From contig JAAZPS010000187.1 in the NCBI GenBank assembly GCA_012797095.1, forward strand, positions 1 through 14,398: a stretch of 14,398 nucleotides of DNA, given 5' to 3'. A model generated the notes under the pieces. That model searched no databases, was not told the origin of the DNA, and saw only the letters and a program-made list of their open reading frames with translations. Position 1 is the first letter of the stretch. Every line of letters starts with the position of its first letter. Positions 13,645-14,398 of this stretch are shown piece by piece. Both the position numbers and the translations under genes were made by a program. The stretch comes from Bacillota bacterium (GTDB lineage: Bacteria; Bacillota; Dethiobacteria; DTU022).

Positions 13645-14398
13645 ATGGGAGAGTTAATCAAAGGAGGAGCCTTTTTACTGGGTCCTGTCGATGAAGCGAC
13701 TGTCTTTACACCTGAAGAGTTTGATGAGATTCACCTGATGATCAAAAACACGGTCATGGATTTTATCGACAATGAGGTAATTCCCAGGGCAGACGAGATC
13801 GAGAGGAAAGAGGAAGGTGTAACCGTAGGTCTGCTCCGCAAAGCCGGTGAGTTGGGCTTGTTGAGCAGCGATATCCCCGAGGAATACGGCGGGGAAGAGG
13901 GCGACAAGATCACCACCATGTTGATCACCGAATGCGTTTCCGGCGGGGGTTCCTTTGCCACTGCTTTTGGTGCCCATACCGGGATCGGGACGCTGCCGCT
14001 CGTCTTCTTCGGCACCGAAGAGCAGAAGAAAAAGTATTTGCCGGGCCTGGCCACTGCTGAAGCGATTGCCGCTTATGCTCTGACCGAACCGGAAGCCGGT
14101 TCAGATGCGATGAACTCCAAAACCGTTGCCACCCTGAGCGATGACGGCAAGTACTACACCTTGACCGGAGAGAAAACTTTTATCACCAATGCATCGTGGG
14201 CCGATGTAATCATCACTTACGCGAAGATCGATGGCGAGAAATTTACTGCGTTTATCGTTGACGCCGATTCCGAAGGGGTTACCATCGGTCCGGAAGAGAA
14301 GAAATTGGGGATTCATGGGTCCTCGACCTGCAGCGTGATCCTGGAAGATGTGAAGGTGCCGATCGAGAATATGCTCTGGACGGAAGGCAAGGGGCACC
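13645..14398 (+). CDS. acyl-CoA dehydrogenase, 3' partial
   Basis: The first 251 codons are present before the window ends. The N-terminal helical domain (EEFDEIHLMIKNTVMDFID, GLLSSDIPEEYGGEEGDK) leads into the FAD/substrate beta domain, with YALTEPEAGSD at 144-154 and TGEKTFITNASWADV after it, the classic signature of the family. The start sequence MGELIKGGAFLLG resembles the larger (~600-residue) FadE-like members with an added C-terminal domain. The catalytic glutamate would lie beyond the window. The enzyme introduces the 2,3-double bond into acyl-CoA and passes electrons to electron-transferring flavoprotein in the cytosol. ATG 13645 is preceded by AAGGGGTGA (13626-13634). Chain-length preference cannot be told. 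Confidence 0.92.
   Translation, partial: MGELIKGGAFLLGPVDEATVFTPEEFDEIHLMIKNTVMDFIDNEVIPRADEIERKEEGVTVGLLRKAGELGLLSSDIPEEYGGEEGDKITTMLITECVSGGGSFATAFGAHTGIGTLPLVFFGTEEQKKKYLPGLATAEAIAAYALTEPEAGSDAMNSKTVATLSDDGKYYTLTGEKTFITNASWADVIITYAKIDGEKFTAFIVDADSEGVTIGPEEKKLGIHGSSTCSVILEDVKVPIENMLWTEGKGH

Overview
This window looks like the chromosome of a spore-forming, anaerobic Firmicute of the Clostridia type. The GC content is moderately high. The evidence is a SpoVM coding sequence, ferredoxin-linked 2-oxoacid metabolism, many oxygen-sensitive Fe-S proteins, a cysteine desulfidase-family enzyme and strong AG-rich ribosome binding sites. I cannot name the species from sequence alone.

Layout, left to right. 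(1) 1-1197: the C-terminal ~90% of a CyuA/UPF0597-family enzyme (L-cysteine desulfidase-like), cut by the window edge. (2) 1198-1663: a 466-base gap with no convincing gene. (3) 1664-7959: a six-gene redox block, all on the plus strand. It encodes a 2-oxoacid (probably pyruvate):ferredoxin oxidoreductase as a fused gamma-delta subunit, alpha and beta. These are followed by a NuoE-like, a NuoF-like and a short HoxU/NuoG-N-terminus-like subunit, which together form an NAD(H)-reactive flavin/Fe-S module without a hydrogenase or molybdopterin subunit. The simplest reading is that 2-oxoacid oxidation is wired to NAD(H), directly or through ferredoxin. (4) 7960-8553: a regulatory region with a REP-like hairpin, a terminator, a near-consensus sigma-A promoter, a fluoride (crcB-motif) riboswitch with an overlapping intrinsic terminator, and a ~160-nt leader. 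(5) 8554-12681: the operon under that riboswitch. It has a NifU/IscU-like scaffold protein, a GGGtGRT-family protein, a broken MutS-like ATPase gene and a dynamin-like GTPase. No fluoride exporter is present. (6) 12736-12916, minus strand: a tRNA-Leu(CAA) gene with its own promoter and terminator. (7) 13083-13509: a promoter-like site, a 57-residue two-helix membrane protein, the 25-residue SpoVM peptide (GTG start) and a strong terminator. (8) 13594-14398: a perfect inverted repeat and the 5' part of an acyl-CoA dehydrogenase gene that runs off the window.

The most interesting part is the fluoride-riboswitch operon (8275-12681). It puts an Fe-S scaffold-like protein, an uncharacterised conserved protein, a decayed MutS-like ATPase and a membrane-remodelling GTPase under apparent fluoride control. 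The second is the POR plus NuoEF/HoxU cluster, which may form one 2-oxoacid:NAD+ oxidoreductase complex.
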